64,000 nt of DNA from positions 372,001 to 436,000 of the forward strand of contig JAFBJZ010000616.1 of assembly GCA_016785225.1 (NCBI GenBank), read 5' to 3'. The stretch comes from Psettodes erumei. Its lineage: Eukaryota > Chordata > Actinopteri > Pleuronectiformes > Psettodidae. How positions within the stretch are numbered: position 1 is the stretch's first letter; every line of letters begins with the position of its first letter. The translations under genes were made by a program, and so were the position numbers. Of this stretch, positions 58,226-64,000 are shown piece by piece. The notes beneath the pieces are model-generated. The model was not told where the DNA came from and did not search any database. It was given only the letters and a program-made list of their open reading frames with translations.

Positions 58226-61200
58226 CTCATAGGAACGATCAGCAGCACAGAACAGTGTAGGGGGGTGGAGCGAGGTTCTAAAGTTACCCATCTGGCCCAC
58301 CCTAACCCACCTCTGACCTGCTGCGGTGGGTATTTCCCTCAATTTCAGGGCACACTACGGGGCGCAGATCAATCTGCCAGACCTCGTTTGAGCAGCCCAT
58401 TAAAAATAGAATCGATCGGTTGTGAGCAGGCAGGCCTAAAGAGATGAGCAGCTGTGCTTTATGTAATGAGGGGTACACAGGGAATCTGATGTTGGAGGAT
58501 CAGCTAACATTTCTTCCACGCAGTCTGAATTTAATGAACTGAAATATGACTTGGCAAAAGTGAAGTCCAGCTGGACTTTATGTGCATGGACTAATATTGT
58601 GATTGCAACATTAGTTTTTTGTGGGACTCTACTACCCATGAAAAGACTTGTGGTTTTAGTTGGACTTAATAAAGATTTGAATTCATTTTCCAATGTACAT
58701 GCACTAAAAGTGAATTTTGAATCTTGTGGTTTGAGTCATCCTCTTGTTCTTTCTGGTTGACTCGATGTGATAGTGTCTATTGGATCTTGGTGCCTCTGAA
58801 ATGAGAAGCGACCCATTGGACCTTAAATCAGCGGCACAACACTCCAAGGGGTCACTGTCCAGACTCTGTGTGATTTACTGTAGGGTGTCCTTTTTGTACA
58901 CGTAAGCATGCGTGTGGGTACAGAAGAGAACATTTCCCTGTTATGTCAGAGATTAGTTACAGTGGGCTGACACTGCGAACCAGTATGGCTGAGGCTCACA
59001 GACACCTACTTACGTGAATGGAACCCATTACCTTAATGTCAGATGTCACGGGCAACTTCTGCTATCATTGACTTTGGCCTGGAAGTGACAGATTAGAGTG
59101 AAGCCATAAGTAAATTTAAATATTTTGCCTTGTCGTCTATTCTATATTAAGCTGTGCTTTCTGGTGCCAATCCTTATCTGTGTGGCTGCAGAAGTCACAA
59201 TTTAAAGAGAAGCAATGCATTGACATTAACATTATCTGCACTGACGACATGAAACACTGTGTACCAATGAAAGTTCAGTGATTTCAGACTTCTAGCATTC
59301 ATCACCAGTTTTAAATAAAAGAAATATGTCTGAACATCTTCTATATCGGCTTTTGTGGGACAAGGTTTTGTTTAATCAAAAAACAGCACTGGACTTTACG
59401 AGCTGCAAAATGAGGTCACCTGTCTTTAGGCAGTGTGGAGTTGGCCTGCTGTTGGTCTTGCTCAAGTCTGCGAGAAAGACAGGCAAATGTTATATGCAGG
59501 GGAAAAGAGCATGCATTTGACAATTTCCACATAAAAATCCCGGCAAAAACGCTAGCTCACCTTTCCCTTTGTGCTCTTATCTTCTCGTCGTCATACCTTT
59601 AAAAGAGGAAAGTGAAATCTCTGATTGATGTGTCACTACATCAACACACTTCTCAACCGGCTAGAAGCTGAGCCAAAGATCATTTCTGATGTTATATGTT
59701 TACTGTGCAATGCTTCTACAAAGCCTCTGTGTCTGATAAAACTACTGACTATTGAAACTGGTCACTGTATTGAGCATTTTGTCGTGGTGTTATTTATGAC
59801 TATACACACTCAGCAGTGACAAACATGCGTAGCATCTCAACAGTGACCCTTGGTGGCTCAGAGTACTTACTGCAGCACACACTCGGGGATCTGCACATGC
59901 TCCATGGGGATGAGCTGGCTGAGTTCCCCCAGGGTGTGAACGTAACGGATTTTATCCATGAACTTCACACTGCAGAAAACATAAACGACATTCAACTACT
60001 GAAAACTACAGACAGTGACATCTATATCAGTGTCAGGTACAGCTCTGGCTATGTGATCATGTGGAGCACTTCTATGTTTCAGCTTGAATGTTCAGCAAAC
60101 TAAACACTTGACTTTGCCATTTGTCTTCTCTGTCTTCTCTTTACATATTAGATGTGATAGGACAAGAGTTTTTTAGACTGACAGATCATGAACGCATCCT
60201 TACCTGATGAAAGGTCTTGAGATGGCCAGGACGGTCCGGATGAACCATGTCGGGTGAGCGATGATGAGACACTTTAGATTCTTCCTCAGTCTGCAGGAGG
60301 AATTCACATAATCACGTGTTTGCGATGTTTTCAATATGTTTAAACATAATTAATTCCCTTTGATCAACATTAGCTAACATTAACAGCATCATCAGTTTCA
60401 CATTTTGAAAAATATTCTCGCACCACACTATTCCGACTGTGTCTGTCTTACTTCCTGTCAATCATCTGGTAGCATCTCTTCAGCCAGCTGATGCCGGGCA
60501 TCTTCCTGCGAGGAGTCGCTCCGTTCAGGTAAACAATCATGTAATCTTCTGCCACCAGAAGCTCCAGGCTGCTCACAACGTACCTGACAACAGAACAAAC
60601 AAGACGATCTGAGCAACACATAAGAGGATGACATGTGCTGACACAGAGTAAAACTCCAAAATGTTGAGTGTTGTTACACTGATTCATCTTTCATTTCTTC
60701 CAATTAATGCTAACAACCTTTTTAAATATGATTTGACATGCACAGTCCATGGACATATTTTCTCCAGTTACTTCCTCTGATGAATGACAGTGAAAAAAGC
60801 CAGAATGGCTCTTACAGGAAGAGGTTCTCCATGATGTATGTGTAGTCCTCACAGCTGCTGTCGGGAAGATAGCAGGCTGCAAACACAATGATGGCATTCA
60901 AACCCTCGCCATAATAACCTGAGAGAGGAGGGAGATACACACTGGTATGATAAGACAATTTCACACATGCTGTATTTATCAATTTTGATTTATTTGTTTG
61001 GAGGCAGCCTCATGCTGTTTCAGGGGCCTCTCTGCCCTGACAGGGCTGCTGGAAACAACTACTAAGCACTTTTAACTATCTTTTCAGTTTCTATGTTCAG
61101 CACAGGGGTGAAATGCACACATATTACAGAGATGCTTTCTCCAGAGTGTTTTAGATGTTTACATTCAGTATTCGGTCTTTTTCACCTGCGACCAGAAAAG

Positions 61201-62812
61201 AGTTTCAGTCAGTTCAGGTAAGACACAGTAGGTGTCTTTAGAGTTACCTTACTGAACTTCCCATGTACTGTAACGCTGTGTCTCTACACAATTCATATCC
61301 ACAAATACATAGCCTTTTGTTGGACTCTGACTATAGCCCAGCTGTCTTTGGTTGGTGTTTGGTGGAGAGTAACATTATTCTCCTCTTCCAAAGTTCATAA
61401 TATTTGTATGAGAACCTGATTATCAAAAACTTGGATCTAAATCTAACCTTGAGGCACACACTCTCTTAACTAACCTCCATGTGTGACCACCCTCAGGTAT
61501 GGCCTGATGACCTGCATGTCGATCCGTTGCTCCTGGTCTCCGATGATCACTGTTCGCCACAGACGTCCCGATGAGTCTCTCTCTTCCTCACTTTCACCTG
61601 GAAGACGTTTGGCGGTGGCCACTGGAGTGTCATCTAGATTCAAGATGACATAAAAAATGTTGCTGGAAAGATTGTTTAAATACCTCTGCACGAGTCTCAA
61701 GACATCAGCATGAGGCACATTAAGGTCAGGGAGCTGGACCTTTCTTTGGCTGTTAGTCACACATTAGTCACAGCTTGTGACACTTTCAGCAAATATATTT
61801 GTGGACTTATCTGATCAAACTCTAACATCTAACTAATTAAACATTTTGGAAACTTCTTCTTTTTAGCAATTTGTGATTGGAGAACCAAGAGGTGACTTCA
61901 TATGACAAGTGAAGCAGAATTGAAACTAAGAACAGTGCAGGTAAGATAATTTTCTTTTTAAAAAAATCCAACAAACACCCCTTGACCTTGAAAAAAAATC
62001 CAGTGCCTCCCTGAATACTGACCATTTGACCATTCTAAAATGTTTCATTTGACCTCTGTCTGACCTTCCCACTCCAGCTCATTGCCGTTATTAATGAACT
62101 CCAGCGAGTCGGTCTCATCGGGAGTCTCGATGTCGTCCACGTTGATGTCCAGGTCATCAGGCGTTTCCAGGAAGTCGTCTGACAGCATCGACCCCTCGCT
62201 CTGATCCAGAGACAGGTTCATATCAGGGGCCACCAGGGTGCGACGCTTTTGCTGGGCCACGGACTCTCCCACCTTCAAAGAGGTTGGTGGATCTAAAACA
62301 GCAAGGCAGTAAGGTTTAGATACAGTATATATTTTTTAAAAATGTAATGCTACATTTATTTTGCTTACTGTTTCTGTTGTCAGTGAGGCCACATGAGAGA
62401 TCAACATCTCCATCTTCTGGTAGTGGCCTGCGGAAAAAAACAAGTACAGTGGTAACAGAAACAAAATAAATTAGAAATGAGCTGACATACAGTATAGCTT
62501 CTCTTGGGCCTATTGTTTTCTTGCTACTAGGTAAATGGTTGTTTTGGTCTTTTTATAGCTGCCAGTTAGAAGCATTAAGGTTTGAAAAAATTGCTATTAT
62601 AGAAGACACTAAAATAAACAACACTCAGTTGGAGCAGTCTCTCCTGCCGTTTTACTCTGGGTCTTTTGTTTGGTGAAGAGGCTCTATTGTGATTTAACCA
62701 CAGTGTGTCCACAGAGACAGTATCAGTGATTACTAACTGCCCTCTGACATTACAGTAAGAATCTGAACCCTCAACGCTGGAGGACGAGAGGTCTTGATTT
62801 TAGCAAATAGCA

Positions 62813-62864
<52 letters not shown>

Positions 62865-63634
62865 GACAGATATTAACACAACCATGCATGCAGAGACAAA
62901 CACACCTTAAAACACCACAAGTATGGGCTTGTTGATGGAGCGCCTGGGATAATTGCTGTTATTATGTTGTCAGTAGCTTTGTAGACATGAGTTAAACACA
63001 GCACCAGCAGACATTCAGGACTGAATTAACGAATATAGGGAGGAGGAGGAAAAACAATTTGCACTGTAAAAGGATTCTTAAACGTTTCTCTTAAAGGACT
63101 CGTGTTTGAACACTCTGTAACTATTTATTATTACAAAGAGAGAAATGGAAATACATGGGGAAGATTAAAGTAAAATAAAAGCAAAATATTGAATTTGACA
63201 TGGAATTTGATCTTCCCTGCGAAAAACATGTTGTTCTTTCCATCCAGTTACACAATTGTTATCCTATCTTAGTGTATGAATACAAAGATGAATTTCAGCA
63301 GAGCTATATCAAACAATATCATTTAATACAGCGTGTAAATATGTTGTGAATACGCTTGTCTGTGAATAATCTATTTCCTCTGCTCATTTTTCACAGACAT
63401 TTCCTCCATTGTAGAGATGATTCCTGACAATAAACCCGTGTGTTTCCATTGCCAGACGGTGTGATGTGTTTGACTTCTCTTTTTCCCCCTCTAGGCTGGC
63501 TGCTGTTCTTGGTCACGTAACACATAACGACTACATCACGGAAACAACGCACCTGCTGCCCTTCAGTATTAAACACACGTGACTGATTTCCCACCGTGGC
63601 TCAGGCAATCGGACAAACTGCAAAGAAACACACA

Positions 63635-63697
<63 letters not shown>

Positions 63698-63822
63698 TCC
63701 CTCTCTCTCAATTGTTCACGAGCACAAGAGCACACACAGGAATACCTGGGAAAGTCCTCATCCTGCCACTCGTCCTTCACCTCCATGCTGTCCATGCGTA
63801 AAGTGGCTTCCGCTGTGCCCAT
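58153..63822 (-). CDS. atcay: Caytaxin (BNIP2/BCH family), 11 coding exons, 366 aa as modelled
   Basis: A neuronal BCH-domain adaptor; ATCAY mutations cause Cayman ataxia in people. It links kinesin light chain to cargo and binds kidney-type glutaminase. Exons: 63822-63746, 62427-62369, 62292-62065, 61633-61475, 60918-60816, 60583-60452, 60290-60204, 59969-59871, 59596-59561, 59467-59420 and, tentatively, 58225-58153. Phases match throughout; 1101 nt. Seen: MGTAEATLRMDSMEVKDEWQ at the start, SLDQSEGSMLSDDF, a long acidic run, the kinesin light chain motif ELEWED (117-122), and a BCH/CRAL-TRIO-type domain from RLWRTVIIG (about 145) through YYGEGLNAII, LVAEDYMIVYLNGATPRR and IPMEHVQIPECVLQ. BNIP2 itself has a different start and tail. 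Human caytaxin is 371 aa as I recall. The first exon's acceptor (CCTCCCAG, about 63830) shows that a non-coding exon lies to the right. Confidence 0.94.
62818..62858. repeat. (CA)n microsatellite in atcay intron 1
   Basis: About 20 CA units between the first and second coding exons. Confidence 0.96.
63637..63709. repeat. (CT)n microsatellite in atcay intron 1
   Basis: About 73 bases of CT with two interruptions near the right end. It starts 37 bases downstream (in transcript direction) of the first coding exon's donor, so on the coding strand it is a long purine GA run next to the donor. Confidence 0.96.
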
Positions 63823-64000
63823 CCTCTGTCTGGGAGGACAGGTTTCAGCTCACTGGGTTTGACAAAACAGAGGAAAAATGTCAGTGAGTGTAGGAAGCCA
63901 GGTGCTCACAAACTTTTAAAACACAGAGTACATAAATCTGTCTTTAAAGGACACACATTTTGTGCAAGCCTGATAATTTCATCTGGATCATCTGTCTCAA

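Noticed and set aside
1..64000. CRISPR arrays, operons, ribosome binding sites or prophage-like content
   Set aside because: The window is vertebrate nuclear DNA with spliced genes; the short tandem repeats are simple microsatellites without spacer structure.

Overview
The window looks like nuclear DNA of a ray-finned fish, probably a teleost. It carries intron-containing vertebrate genes with GT-AG splice sites, many CA, CT and TATC microsatellites, and several dispersed repeat types I associate with teleost genomes. No bacterial, organellar or viral genes were seen. The species cannot be named from the sequence alone.

Layout, left to right. (1) 42-10756, minus strand: the 5' half of a class IX myosin gene (myo9b-like), with a Ras-associating domain and most of the motor; its 3' half (neck, C1, RhoGAP) lies beyond base 1. 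(2) About 11.3-29.2 kb: a gene-poor interval with microsatellites, a piggyBac-type MITE and several old dispersed repeats. (3) 30002-32670, plus strand: a two-exon gene of the PRR16 (Largen)/INSYN1 family with an unusually long N-terminal region and a possible extra 3' exon at 35038. (4) About 35.5-42.5 kb: intergenic. (5) 42496-46731, minus strand: a complete seven-exon lysyl oxidase of the LOX/LOXL1/LOXL5 group, best called loxl5b. (6) 46.9-52.5 kb: intergenic, with a CArG/MEF2 pair resembling muscle control DNA. (7) 52554-54657, minus strand: a complete seven-exon nicotinamide riboside kinase (nmrk2, 200 aa). (8) 58153-63822, minus strand: caytaxin (atcay), 11 coding exons, the last one tentative.

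The genes do not form a pathway. What unites them is ancestry. nmrk2 and atcay are neighbours on human 19p13.3, and MYO9B is on 19p13.1. A LOX-type gene lies near a PRR16/INSYN1-type gene on human 5q23 (LOX, PRR16) and on 15q24 (LOXL1, INSYN1). The window therefore looks like a third member of this ancient paralogon, in which the fish kept a LOX-like gene and a PRR16/INSYN1-like gene where I know of no human counterpart on 19p. The PRR16/INSYN1-like gene is the least familiar protein here and the main candidate for something undescribed.

Exon boundaries were read by hand from splice consensus and reading-frame continuity. Coding lengths come to exact multiples of three for loxl5b (1521 nt), nmrk2 (603 nt), atcay (1101 nt) and the PRR16-like gene (1554 nt). 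Statements about relatives in other species come from memory and were not searched.
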